From: Chitinophagaceae bacterium | GTDB taxonomy: Bacteria; Bacteroidota; Bacteroidia; Chitinophagales; Chitinophagaceae | NCBI GenBank assembly: GCA_016706055.1 | Contig: JADJKL010000008.1 | Location: forward strand, 1-64,000 | Length of the DNA stretch: 64,000 nucleotides | Direction of reading: 5' to 3' | Part shown: positions 1-9,662 of the stretch, one piece after another | Layout: each line of letters opens with the position of its first letter | Position numbering within the stretch: position 1 is the stretch's first letter | Made by a program: the position numbers and the translations under genes | The notes under the pieces: model-generated | Databases searched by the model: none | Seen by the model: the letters and a program-made list of their open reading frames with translations, nothing else | What the model was told of the DNA's origin: nothing

Positions 1-1
1 A

Positions 2-85
2 AATATTTCTAAATTTTCTTCCGAGGTTTTATTTGCAATTGATGATTTAGCATCACAAAGAACTTTAAAGGCTTTATTAGAATGA
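2..85 (+). CDS. C-terminal end of an unidentified protein (partial)
   Basis: An open frame runs in from the window edge and stops at TGA 83-85, giving 27 residues that end in SQRTLKALLE. Too little is present to name a family. It lies directly upstream of polysaccharide genes on the same strand and overlaps an ATG at 82, so it may be the last part of another gene of that locus. Confidence 0.3.
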   Translation, partial: NISKFSSEVLFAIDDLASQRTLKALLE

Positions 86-420
86 AGTTAATCAAACAGT
101 ATTTCGACTTATACTTTCATTTATTTTTTGAACCGGTATCAGGTTCTTATTGATGCTCTATCTGTCACATTTTTTAAAAGATGAAGAGTATGGTATTCTT
201 TCAATAGTTAATTCGCTGGTTACTATATTAATACCCGTTGATAAGAATGGTAACGGGTATTATTAATGTCGAATATTATTAGATCAAAAATGAAATGATT
301 TTTTTTTCTTTGTCCCATCAGTACAGCAAATCGACTACTGCCTTTGTTTTTTATTCCTTTCTTTTCTTTGCAATACCAATAGCTACAAAGGTTTAATTAT
401 CTCTTGATTGATAGCAACAA
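82..420 (+). pseudogene. Decayed copy of the polysaccharide flippase N-terminus
   Basis: No long frame survives here, but the nucleotides follow the start of the flippase at 2193-3496. Shared stretches include GAGTATGGTATTCTTTCAAT (here) against the same words with one change near 2351, then TTAATTC.CTGGTTAC, and GGTATTATTAATGT against GGCATTATTAATGT. Stops and indels break every frame (for example the TGA after residue SGSY near 150). The match fades after about 380. This looks like the relic of a tandem duplication of the wzx-type gene, or of a related flippase from a neighbouring serotype locus. The divergence is well above what sequencing error would give. Confidence 0.55.
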
Positions 421-459
421 AAACAAATTTTTGTCAATATTTCAAATGATTAATTAGTT

Positions 460-1303
460 ATGGGTAAACTATGGTCCATTGATATTTTTGAAGAGCCATT
501 TAACCAGTTGTTAATTCCAAAAAATTAAGAACAAAGAGAAAACATGTACATACTTATGCAGATCCTTTTTTAGTTTCCCATCAGAATAAGCTGTATTTAT
601 TTGCTGAGATACAGGAAATTGGCGGAAAAGGATATATTAACTTATGGGAATCTGATGATGCAAAAGAATGGAAAAATAATGGTGTGGTTTTAAAAGGAAC
701 TTCACACTTTTCTTTTCCTTTTATTTTTCAGGATCAAAGTAAAAGGAATATTTTTTTTTAATACCGGAATCAGGAGAGAATAAGAAATAGCAATATATGG
801 CTTTGAAGATTTTCCATTTAGTGCTACCAAAAAAGCAACATTTTTAAGCGGTATTTTATGATAGTAATATACAATTGATTGATAATGTATATTACCTTTC
901 AACAACTAATATTGAAACAGATTGTTTTGAATTATATTATTCTACCAATCTTTTATTGGGCCCTTGGTTAAAGCACCCAGCAAGCCCGTTACTTCCAATA
1001 AGTCCATATTCAGAAATGGGGGAGGGTTTATTGAGTATGATAATAAGATATTTAGAATTGCACAAGACTGCTCTGAAGTATATGGTGGTGGAATTGTAAT
1101 TCTGGAAGTGCAAGTCATTGACCCTTACAATTACCAAGAAACGATAGTGTATAATAGTAGTAGAAGAAAGGGATAGATTTGCCTAAAAAAAGAAGACATC
1201 ATTTAGTTTTGCCTCATTTAAAGGTCAAACAATTATTGCCAGCGATTTTCTTCACAATGATTATTGGATAAATAAACTACCAGGGCTTTTTACCAAATGG
1301 TAA
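460..1303 (+). pseudogene. Broken sugar-transferase gene with a GINT1-like beta-propeller domain
   Basis: Pieces in different frames read in order as one protein: MGKLWSIDIFEEPFNQ from ATG 460, then HTYADPFLVSHQNKLYLFAE, GYINLWESDDAKEW, FLIPESGENK, FELYYSTNLLLGPWLKHPAS, and finally NKIFRIAQDCSEVYGGGIV. The series DPF-LYLF-E, G-I-L, PES, GPW-HP and R-AQD-YG is the pattern I associate with the domain found in glucosamine inositolphosphorylceramide transferase and in bacterial glycan loci (five-bladed propeller, arabinanase-like). At least four frame changes and several stops are needed to read it. Substrate is unknown. It sits between two flippase copies and a GNAT gene, which fits glycan synthesis. 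The alternative is a glycoside hydrolase of the GH43 fold. Confidence 0.5.
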
Positions 1304-1307
1304 AATA

Positions 1308-1875
1308 ATGAATTATAAAATTTGTGGAGCCAGATATTCTTGAAGCAGAAACTGAATCTAAAGTGCTGAATCTGCTTAAAGAAGCGTATGGTCAACAAGA
1401 ACTTTTACCTGAAGGGTATCTTTACAATGTGCTTACCAGCAAACAATCAAGTAAAGAAAGTTTTTTTTTAGCAGCGTTTGAGGAAGGCCAACTAATTGGA
1501 TGTTGCGGCTTTATGGCCACAGATTTTACTTTTAATAATAGTATACATTGCTGTTATCAGGGATGTTGGGCTGCCACTCATCCACTACATCAGGGGAAGA
1601 AAATATTCATTAATATTTTTAAAAAAGCTATTGAGCTATTAGAAAATAAAAAGATGGGATTTATTTATGAAGTGGCGGGAGATAATACTCACCCAATATT
1701 TGTAAAAAAACTTGGATTTGAAGAAATTCCGGCTGTTATGATTAAAATACCAAACATAAGATTTATAAATAAGCTTTGGTTTAATAAGAACTATAATCGA
1801 CAAATGGATTATTATGAGCTGGATTATTTTTTACCCGTTGAATCTCAAATAGTGGAACTTAAAAAAAAACGTTGA
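1308..1875 (+). CDS. GNAT-family N-acetyltransferase (one frameshift near the start)
   Basis: The frame from GTG 1324 gives 183 residues with a GNAT-like order: FFLAAFEEGQLIGCCGFMA (beta strands 2-4), WAATHPLHQGKKIFINIFKKAIELL (acetyl-CoA-binding loop region; the usual Q-x-x-G-x-G/A is only loosely met) and THPIFVKKLGFEEI (typical C-terminal NPxxxFYxKxGF region). A better start is ATG 1308: removing one A from the run at 1317-1320 joins MNYKF to VEPDILEAE. The enzyme probably transfers an acyl group to an amino sugar or a sugar nucleotide of the surface glycan, but that is inferred only from its position in the polysaccharide locus. Confidence 0.6.
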
Positions 1876-2192
1876 TGATAAAAAGCATGCATATTTTACG
1901 GAGTAAACAAACAGTTTTTTTGTTTGGGGGAAGATTTTGGAAAAGAAAATTTGGTATCCGTCTGAAATACTTTTATGGGAGGAATCAAAATAGATGCTAT
2001 AGAAGATTATCAGCCATTAATAAAAAAAGATATTTAGAGAATCTTCAGTGCATTATATTCAATTAGTTTCAGCAAGCACCAATAGATTTAACGAATGTGA
2101 AAGGTTGGCGACCTGCCGGAATTAATCCATTTCTAATTTACAATATGAGTCGTTGCCATCCCGTAATCTAAATATAATGAATGGGGCAATAG
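1876..2192 (+). pseudogene. Unrecognised broken coding remnant
   Basis: This stretch has coding-like composition but no long frame. Short pieces can be read in alternating frames: WYPSEILLWEESK near 1950, then IDAIEDYQPLIKKD near 1990, then QQAPIDLTNVKGWRPAGINP near 2070-2125. They probably belong to one protein whose frame is destroyed. I do not recognise the family. It ends just before ATG 2193 of the flippase. A longer overlapping frame (1872-2066, Arg/Lys rich) looks like an artefact. Confidence 0.3.
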
Positions 2193-3496
2193 ATGTTTTT
2201 TAACAATAGTGTAATTCAAAAGAAAAAAAATGGAAATGCATTAAAGAAACTTAAGTTTTTAAACAGTTCTCTGTATATGTCTTTATAGGTTTTTTATTGC
2301 CGGTATCAGCTTTCTATTGATGCCCTATCTCTCCATTTCTAAAACCAGAGGAATATGGTATTCTTTCAATGGTTAATTCCCTGGTTACCATTTTAATACC
2401 GTTGATTGGGTTGTCAGCGGCAGGCATTATTAATGTTGAGTATTATAAAATTAAAGACAAAAATGAATTTGCTTCTTTATTCTCTTCAGCGCAGGTAATA
2501 CCAGTATTACCATTACTTTTTATTACTGCTTTCTTTTTCTTTGCAAATCCAATAGCGGCATTCCTCGAAATTCCCACTGATAAATCCTATTGGATACCGC
2601 TTTCAAGTCTCCTTGCTTTTCTTACAATCTATTATGAAGTACTGATTGCATATAATGTAACTGAACAAAAGCCGGGTTTTTATTCCCTATTTGTAATTTC
2701 CAGAATTGCAATAGAAGTATCGCTTACCGTATATTTTGTGGCTAAGCTTGGTAAAGGATGGGAAGGAAGACTGATGGCTTGGTTAATTGCCAGTATATTT
2801 AGTTTTATAGCTGCATTTATATATTTTGGAAAAGAAACTTACTTACCAAAAAATCAGCCGCAAGTATATCACCGCAGCAGTAACTTTTGGGTTACCACTT
2901 ATTCTTCATGTAATCGGAAAGTTTGTTATTAATCAATCGGACAGAATTTTTATTGCAAAGATGGTTTCAATAGAAGAAGCCGGTATATATAATATTGGCT
3001 CCAAATAGGGATGGTAATACTTATAATAGTAGGCGCTATTGCAAATTTTATGCAGCCTTTTTATTTGAAAGATTATCCAATCTTACTAAAATTCAAAGCT
3101 GAAATCATTAAAGTAACATATTTTGTAATTGGGGCTATGTTTCTTGTTTTATTAATAATGACTATTGCTACACCTACTTTTTTGCATTGTTGATAGATGA
3201 AAGTTATGCAAGGGAACTAAATATGTATTCTGGGTTGGCCTTAGTTATTTTTTTGGGGGTATATTTACTTTTTCGGATTTATTTTTTTTCCAGGAAAACA
3301 AATATTTTGGGATAGTAGCAATTTTAATGTATTCCTAATATTACCCTTAATTATTTTTCTTATTTAACACTTTGGCCCATTAGGAGCTGCTTATGCAGCT
3401 TGTATTTCTTTTTTTATTGTTTCAGTAGTGATTGTTTGGAAAGCTAATAAATTATATCCTCTTCCCTGGCTTAGCTATTTTAAAAAGATTCAATAA
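2193..3496 (+). pseudogene. Oligosaccharide flippase (Wzx/MATE-like), broken by several frameshifts
   Basis: From ATG 2193 the reading MFFNNSVIQKKK leads into KKLKFLNSSLYM and, after a shift near 2288, FLLPVSAFYLMPYL. The main frame 2369-2932 carries EYGILSMVNSLVTILIPL-type helices, followed by pieces at 2826-3008 (SRKYITAAVTFGLPLI, SDRIFIAKMVSIEEAGIYNI), 3011-3193, and a C-terminus ending FKKIQ at 3494-3496. The order of about 12 hydrophobic segments and the SDRIFI-AGIYNIG signature fit the polysaccharide biosynthesis flippases that move lipid-linked repeat units across the inner membrane. At least five shifts are required, far more than in other genes of the window, so it may be a true pseudogene or lie in a stretch of poor sequence. 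Confidence 0.7.
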
Positions 3497-3499
3497 TTC

Positions 3500-4558
3500 A
3501 TTATCTCTAAAACGATCCTTCATATTACTGATAGCCTGGGTGTCGGAGGTACAGAAGTTTTACTAAAGAATACAATTCCTGCTTTAAAAGAGTATAACCA
3601 TATCATTGTTTATCTGCATGGCGCAAATGAGTTCAAAGGGCATTTTGCTGAAATACCCGTTTATTGCATTGAACATACAGGAAAGCTCTTTTTACGTTCA
3701 GTAAGCAGTTTCGTAAAATCATTAAAGAAAATAAAGTTGACATTATTCACTCTCATCTGCTCTGGAGTGGTTTTATTGCAAGGTTTGCCAAACCAAAAGG
3801 CGTTCGTTTAATTTCAAGTATCCACAGTGTGTTGAGTAAAGATGCGTTTGAAAAGAACCGGCTTTCCTTATGGATGGAAAAGCTAACAGCTAACAGGCAG
3901 GACGATGTTATTGGTGTATCGCAGTATGTAATTGATGATTATCTGAAGTTTGTTCCCTACAAAGGGAAGACACACTTGTTGTATAACTTTATACCAGCCT
4001 ATTTTTACCGCAATGTTCAATTTGATAATAATCAATTTAATAATAAGTCGCCCATCCGGTGTGTAGCTGTTGGCAGTTTAAAGGATGTAAAAAACTATCA
4101 ATACATACTGGAAGCATTTGCAAAATTACCAGGAGGCGGTTTTGAGCTGGATATTATTGGCGAAGGGCAATTGCGGAATTCTTTACAGCAATTTATTACT
4201 CAACATCAATTGCCAATTCGTTTATTAGGTAGCAAAAATGCTATACAAGAAATTCTACCTGATTATCAATTATTTATTCAGGCATCAAAATACGAAGGCT
4301 TTGGTTTTGCCATTGCAGAAGCAGTGGCTTTCGGTTTATTTCCTGTATTGTCAGATATTCCTGTTCACCAGGGAAATAACAATAAATGAAGCCTTGTATT
4401 TTGATTTGGCAAGTCCTGATAATTTAACTGATTTATTACTTACAATAAAGAATGAGTCAGTGAATTCAACCAGCTTTAATACTCTCCGGGAGCAGATTAA
4501 AAAAATTACAGACCCTGATAGTTATTTACAGCAGCTCCGTGAAATTTATAATGCCTGA
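3500..4558 (+). CDS. GT4-type glycosyltransferase (two frameshifts)
   Basis: The protein opens KTILHITDSLGVGGTEVLLKN, the N-terminal glycine-rich loop of GT-B enzymes. It continues after a missing T near 3692 as KQFRKIIKENKVDIIHSHLL, and from 3829 into GVSQYVIDDYL, YNFIPAYF and the donor-site region with FIQASKYEGFGFAIAEAVAFG (the E-x7-E nucleotide-sugar motif). A second shift near 4375 (GGG read as GGGG) joins DIPVHQG to EITINEALYFD. No ATG is present after the preceding stop at 3496; ATT 3500 is the only candidate, possibly a miscalled ATG. It acts in the cytoplasm on a membrane-linked glycan. The sugar specificity cannot be told. Confidence 0.75.
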
Positions 4559-4610
4559 ATTTAGGAAATTTCAAAGAATTATATAATTTGCAATTGTAAA
4601 ACCCTTTATC

Positions 4611-5441
4611 CTGAAAAAGCGAATTCTTAATGTTTCCCTGATTTTACTGCTTTGTTTTTTCTTTCAGATATTTCTAATGGAAGTAACGGTAAGTAATTTC
4701 CCAAGATTTAATGAAAAACTGGAAACAAGAGTTTCTGCAGATAACTTTGACCCTGCACTTGTAAAATTGAATTCAGTGAACATGGTTATTAATTTTTGCG
4801 ATTCTGTTTATGGTAATAAGAATATAGCAGCCAATGATTCTGGTAAATATGCAAACCTGGTGAGCAGGGTAATCCGCTACCGTTTTCAACATGGTTACAC
4901 CTGGTATCATTTTGGGCACAATTATATTGCGAAACTTGTTGCACCAATGCTGAATAAAAATCTTTCTGCTATAGTTGTTCCTGATGATATATTAAAATAC
5001 CCATTGGCTGCCTGTAGCCAGCAATCCATAGTAGGAATGAAGGTGCTGATGGACAAAGGTTATACTGTGCGTAAAGTTGGTTTTTACGATTCTACACTAG
5101 GTGGACATGTGTGCTATGAGGTGCAATATGGTAACAGTTGGCATTTTTATGATCCCAACCGGGAGCCAGATGAAAATTTATTGAACGGCAATAACAGGCC
5201 AAGTATTGACTACCTGAATGAACATCCGGAAATATTGGTGGCGGCTTACCCAAGAGATGATAAAAACTATGTGTTATCACTTTACAAAACGTACAAAATT
5301 CAAGACGAAGGGAAACTTCCTGGCGGTAATGCAAGATTGTTTCAGCAGCTTACAAAATTTCTTTCTTACACCCTATGGATTTTTTTAGGGCTATTGTACT
5401 TCTATATTGATAAACGATTTTTTTCAAAAAAGAAAAAATAA
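4611..5441 (+). CDS. Membrane-anchored transglutaminase-like protein of the polysaccharide locus
   Basis: Counting from ATG 4677, the protein has a Cys113 in PLAACSQQSIVGMKVLM, His144 in GGHVCYEV and Asp159 in WHFYDPNREP. This Cys-His-Asp order and spacing fits the transglutaminase-like/papain-fold triad. Upstream in frame is a hydrophobic stretch (VSLILLLCFFFQIFL), so translation probably starts near CTG 4611 or ATC 4608, since no ATG precedes the stop at 4584. A second membrane helix lies near the C-terminus (LSYTLWIFLGLLYFYI) followed by a Lys-rich tail, placing the catalytic domain outside the cytoplasmic membrane. It ends 2 nt before asnB. Function in the locus is unknown; it could be an amidase or peptidase acting on an amino-acid-decorated glycan. 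Confidence 0.55.
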   Translation: MKKRILNVSLILLLCFFFQIFLMEVTVSNFPRFNEKLETRVSADNFDPALVKLNSVNMVINFCDSVYGNKNIAANDSGKYANLVSRVIRYRFQHGYTWYHFGHNYIAKLVAPMLNKNLSAIVVPDDILKYPLAACSQQSIVGMKVLMDKGYTVRKVGFYDSTLGGHVCYEVQYGNSWHFYDPNREPDENLLNGNNRPSIDYLNEHPEILVAAYPRDDKNYVLSLYKTYKIQDEGKLPGGNARLFQQLTKFLSYTLWIFLGLLYFYIDKRFFSKKKK

Positions 5442-5443
5442 CT

Positions 5444-7348
5444 ATGTGCGGCATTGCAGGTTTTATAGATTTTACTAATAAAAGCTCTTTAGCCGATGTA
5501 AAGGCAATGGCAGCGGCATTACCTCATCGTGGGCCCGATGGGCAAGGAGAATATTTTCATGTTGCAGACAATTGCCAGATTGGCTTTGGGCATCGCAGGC
5601 TTTCAATTATTGATTTGAGTAATGCTGCTAACCAGCCGATGCATTATGATGGACTGCACTTAATATTCAACGGTGAAATTTATAATTATAATGAGATAAG
5701 AGATGAGTTGATAGCCTTAGGTCATGAATTTAAAACACATTCCGATACAGAAGTAATATTACATGGCTGGCGGCAATGGGGTGCAAAGACAATTGAAAAA
5801 TGGAGAGGGATGTTTGCTATTGTATTGTTCGATGAGAATAATAACAAACTGATCTGTATCCGGGACAGAGCCGGTGTAAAACCATTTAATTATTTTTTTA
5901 AGAATAACACTTTTCTTTTTGGTTCTGAATTTAAAGCATTGATGGCGCATCCTGCATTTGAGAGAAATATTAATAAAGATGCAGTTGCTTCTTTTCTTCA
6001 GTATGGGTATGTTTCTTCGCCGCATTGTATTTTTCAGGATACGTATAAATTGCCGGCCGGCCATTTTCTTGAACTTGATCTTTCTACACAGCAAATCTCT
6101 ATACAGCAGTATTGGAATGTGTATGATTATTATAATAAGCCAAAGCTAAAAATAGATATACAGGAAGCTGTAAATGAAACTGAACGAATACTACAGGAAT
6201 CGTTTCAATACCGTATGGTGGCAGATGTTCCTGTTGGTGTGTTTTTAAGTGGCGGATATGATAGTAGCTGCGTTACTTCTTTGCTTCAGGCAAACAGCAC
6301 GGAGAAAATAAAAACATTTACCATTGGCAGTACGGATAACAAATTGGATGAAGCTCCTTTTGCCAAACAAATAGCTGCACATCTTGGTACTGACCACACA
6401 GAACATTACTGTACCGCCAAAGAAGCTTTAGACATCATTCCTGATTTGCCCTATTATTTTGATGAGCCTTTTGCAGATAGTAGTGCCATCCCGACCATAT
6501 TAGTAAGCAGGATGGCTCGACAAAAAGTAACGGTGGCTTTGTCTGCCGATGCTGGGGATGAAATATTTGCAGGTTATAACCGCTATGATTATATCAGCAG
6601 ATATGGGAATAAGATAAAAGCCATACCGAAGCCTTTTAGGAAACTGGCTGCCGCTTCTATGGAAATGGTTTCTTCTACCAGCATACCAGTTCTTAAAAAC
6701 AAACCGAATTTTCATAGCAGGTATGACAAACTTAAAAACTTATTAAGAGATCCATCTACGGCTTCATTGCTGAAAAATCTAAATCAGGTCTTTTCGGATA
6801 AAGACATTAATAGACTTTTTAATAAAGAGGTTAGTGCTATCACAACCTTGCATACCAGTGCCGAATTAAAAGAGGAATATTATGATGATTTATCTTTTAT
6901 GATGGCAGTAGATTATCAAACGTATATGCTTGATGATATTCTGCAAAAAGTGGACAGAGCAACGATGAGTTGCAGCTTGGAAGGAAGAGAACCTTTTTTA
7001 GATCAACACATTATTGAATGGGCCGCACAATTGCCATCTGACTATAAATACAGAGATGGACAAAAAAAATATATACTCAGGCAGATTGTACATAAATATG
7101 TGCCTAAAGAAATAATGGAACGGCCTAAAATGGGTTTTGGAATTCCTGTAGAGAGTTGGCTGGCGAACGAGTTAAAAGATCTGGTGCAAGAATACCTTGG
7201 AGCTTCTTCTTTAAAACAACATCAACTTTTTAATGAAGAAGAAGTTAAAAAAACTTTGTGATGATTTTTTAATGGCCGAAAGGAGAAATATTTGAAGATC
7301 TGGTATTTATTAATGTTTCAGATGTGGTACGAAAAATGGATGAAGTAG
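5444..7348 (+). CDS. asnB: Asparagine synthetase (glutamine-hydrolysing), C-terminus frameshifted
   Basis: It starts MCGIAGFIDF, with Cys2 as the glutaminase nucleophile after Met removal, then the class II amidotransferase domain (LPHRGPDGQG, FNGEIYNY) and the ATP-binding SGGYDSS PP-loop at about residues 269-275. The frame stops at 7261. The expected family C-terminus is readable beyond it if one A is removed from the A7 run near 7250 and one base is added in the T/A run near 7271: CDDFLNGRKEKYLKIW, then MFQMWYEKWMK ending at TAG 7346-7348. In Bacteroidota glycan loci such enzymes often amidate a sugar acid or an aminoacyl decoration rather than free aspartate. That role is inference from the neighbours. 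Confidence 0.85.
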
Positions 7349-8593
7349 CAGTGAAGAAAGTTCTTTATTTATCATACGATGGAATGACTGATCCGCTAGG
7401 TCAATCGCAAGTGTTGCCCTATTTAACCGGACTGACAAAGCGAGGCTATCAGTTTACACTGATAAGTTTTGAGAAGGAAGAAAGATTTATTAAGAATAAG
7501 TCTATAATTGAAAAGATATGCAGTGATAATAAAATTAATTGGCATCCTCTGCCGTATACCAGTAAGCCGCCTATTTTTTCTACTATAAAAGATTTGCGAA
7601 AACTTAAAAGCCAAGTCAAAAAAAGCTTCATACCGTACTTTCATTTTGATATTGTTCATTGTCGCAGTTACATTACTGCCTTAGCAGGCCTTTGGATGAA
7701 GCGAAAATGGGGTGTGAAGTTTGTGTTTGATATGCGGGGTTTTTGGGCTGATGAACGGGTGGATGGCAATATCTGGAAATTAAACAATCCGATATTCAAA
7801 CTAGTTTATACATTATTTCAAAAAGAAAGAGAAAGCTTTTTTATCAAAAGCTGATTATACAATCTCCTTAACGAATAATGCGGAAAAAGTAATTCACTCC
7901 TGGAAGGAAATTGAAAACCAGCCCATACCAATAAAAGTAATTCCCTGTTGTGTGGATATGGATTTATTTAATCCATATCAGATTACTGGAGAGTCGGTTC
8001 AGAAATTAAGAAATAAATTGACAATTCCAGATGGAGCTAAAGTGATTACTTATATAGGTTCTATCGGAACTTGGTATATGCTCCCAGAGATGTTGGCCTT
8101 TTTCAAACGTTGGTTATTAAAGAATCCGGCAAGTGTTTTTTTGTTTGTAACAAATGATTCTTCTGCAATTATAAATGATGCAGCCAATAAAGCGGGGATG
8201 CCTTTGTCAGCCATTCGAATACAATCCGCTGCCCGTACTGAAGTGCCGCTTTACATTTCCCTTGGTGATTATTCTATATTTTTTATAAAGCCAGTGTTTT
8301 CTAAAAGGGCTTCTTCCCCAACCAAGCAAGGTGAAATAATGGCAATGGGGAAACCTGTTATTTGTAATAGTGAAGTTGGTGATACTGATTATGTGGTAAA
8401 TAATTTTGATTCAGGAATTTTAATAAATGAATTTGAGGATAAGGCATATGATAAAGCCATAGATGAATTGAAGAATGATAAACAGTTTAATGTATCAGTA
8501 ATACGAGAAGGTGCTCTTCAGTTTTTTTCATTGGAAGAAGGAATTAGCAGATATCAGGAAGTTTATAAATCGGTGTTAGGTGAAAACGGATAA
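7336..8593 (+). CDS. Glycosyltransferase family 4 protein (one frameshift)
   Basis: Starting at ATG 7336 (MDEVAVKKVLYLSYDGMTD; a GTG at 7324 is also in frame), the first half runs to 7854 with the acceptor-domain region HFDIVHCRSYITALAG. The second half begins ADYTISLTNNAEKVI and includes IGSIGTWYMLPEML, SKRASSPTKQGEIMAMGKPVI and GILINEF, the donor domain of GT-B enzymes. Restoring one A in the run near 7849 (IKS to IKKADY) joins them into about 420 residues. Its start overlaps the true end of asnB by 13 nt, and its end overlaps the next glycosyltransferase by 14 nt, so the three are co-transcribed. Confidence 0.8.
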
Positions 8594-9662
8594 GGTTAAA
8601 GTTGCTTTTCTTGTTCCTTATCCGCTGCGACTTGCTCCTTCACAGCGTTTCAGGGTTGAATTGTTTTTACCTGAATTAGACAAAGCAAGCATTTATTATA
8701 ATGTACAGTCTTTCATCGATGAAAAAACCTGGCATCAATTGTATAATGGCGGAAGTTTTATCCGAAAAAGCTGGGGAGTAGTTAAAGGGTTTGCAAGAAG
8801 ATGGAAATTGGTTTTATTTGATTTAGGAAAATTTGACTTTGTTTTTATACATCGGGAAGCAGCGCCAGTTGGCCCTCCTGTTTTTGAATGGATTATCAGC
8901 AAGGTATTTCGTAAAAAAATTATTTATGATTTTGATGATGCAATCTGGATTCCTAATACAAGCAAAGTAAACAATTTGGTATCTTGGTTTAAAGCATGTT
9001 GGAAAATAAAGTATATCTGCAAATGGTCTTATAAGGTGGTTGGAGGAAATGAGTATTTATGCAATTATGCCAGATCATTTAATAAGCAAGTAATTAAAAT
9101 TCCTACCTGTGTTGATACTGTTAATCGGCATAACCAGTTAAAAAATCAGCAAACTGAAAAAGTTGTTATAGGCTGGACGGGCAGCCAATCCACCTTAAAG
9201 TTTCTTGAGAATATTATTCCTGTATTAAAAGAGTTACATGAACGGTTTGATTTTGAGTTCGTAATAATAGCAAACCAGGCTCCTCTTTTTGATTTATCAT
9301 TTTCAAAATTTATTCGTTGGGACGAACACAGCGAAGTTGAAGATCTGCTTCAACTAAATATAGGAGTGATGCCATTGGATAATGATCCTTGGTGTGAAGG
9401 AAAGTGTGGTTTTAAATTGATACAGTATTTGTCGTTAGGTATACCGGCGGTTGCTTCGCCCATAGGTGTAAACGCAACTATTATCGATGAAGGGATTAAT
9501 GGCTATTTATGCAGTAGCAAAGAAGAGTGGATTAAAGCATTGACGGATTTAATTGAAAATGCATCATTGAGAAGCCAGATGGGAAAGGATGGCCGAGAAA
9601 AAGTTATTACTAATTATAGTATTCAATCACAAACGGCTAGTTTTCTCAATCTTTTTAATTAG
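8580..9662 (+). CDS. GT-B fold glycosyltransferase
   Basis: 360 residues from GTG 8580, overlapping the preceding gene. The N-terminus (VAFLVPYPLRLAPSQRFRVE) is typical of a Bacteroidota glycosyltransferase family with a GT4-like fold. It is followed by DFDDAIW, then IPTCVDTVNRH, VIGWTGSQSTLKFL, and the donor-site region GVMPLDNDPWCEGKCGFKLIQYLSLGIPAVASP, ending with GREKVITNYS. The C-terminal domain is intact, and the gene is one of the few in this locus without a frame problem. It converges with the membrane protein at 9659-11023, overlapping its stop by 4 nt. Confidence 0.8.
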   Translation: MKTDKVKVAFLVPYPLRLAPSQRFRVELFLPELDKASIYYNVQSFIDEKTWHQLYNGGSFIRKSWGVVKGFARRWKLVLFDLGKFDFVFIHREAAPVGPPVFEWIISKVFRKKIIYDFDDAIWIPNTSKVNNLVSWFKACWKIKYICKWSYKVVGGNEYLCNYARSFNKQVIKIPTCVDTVNRHNQLKNQQTEKVVIGWTGSQSTLKFLENIIPVLKELHERFDFEFVIIANQAPLFDLSFSKFIRWDEHSEVEDLLQLNIGVMPLDNDPWCEGKCGFKLIQYLSLGIPAVASPIGVNATIIDEGINGYLCSSKEEWIKALTDLIENASLRSQMGKDGREKVITNYSIQSQTASFLNLFN

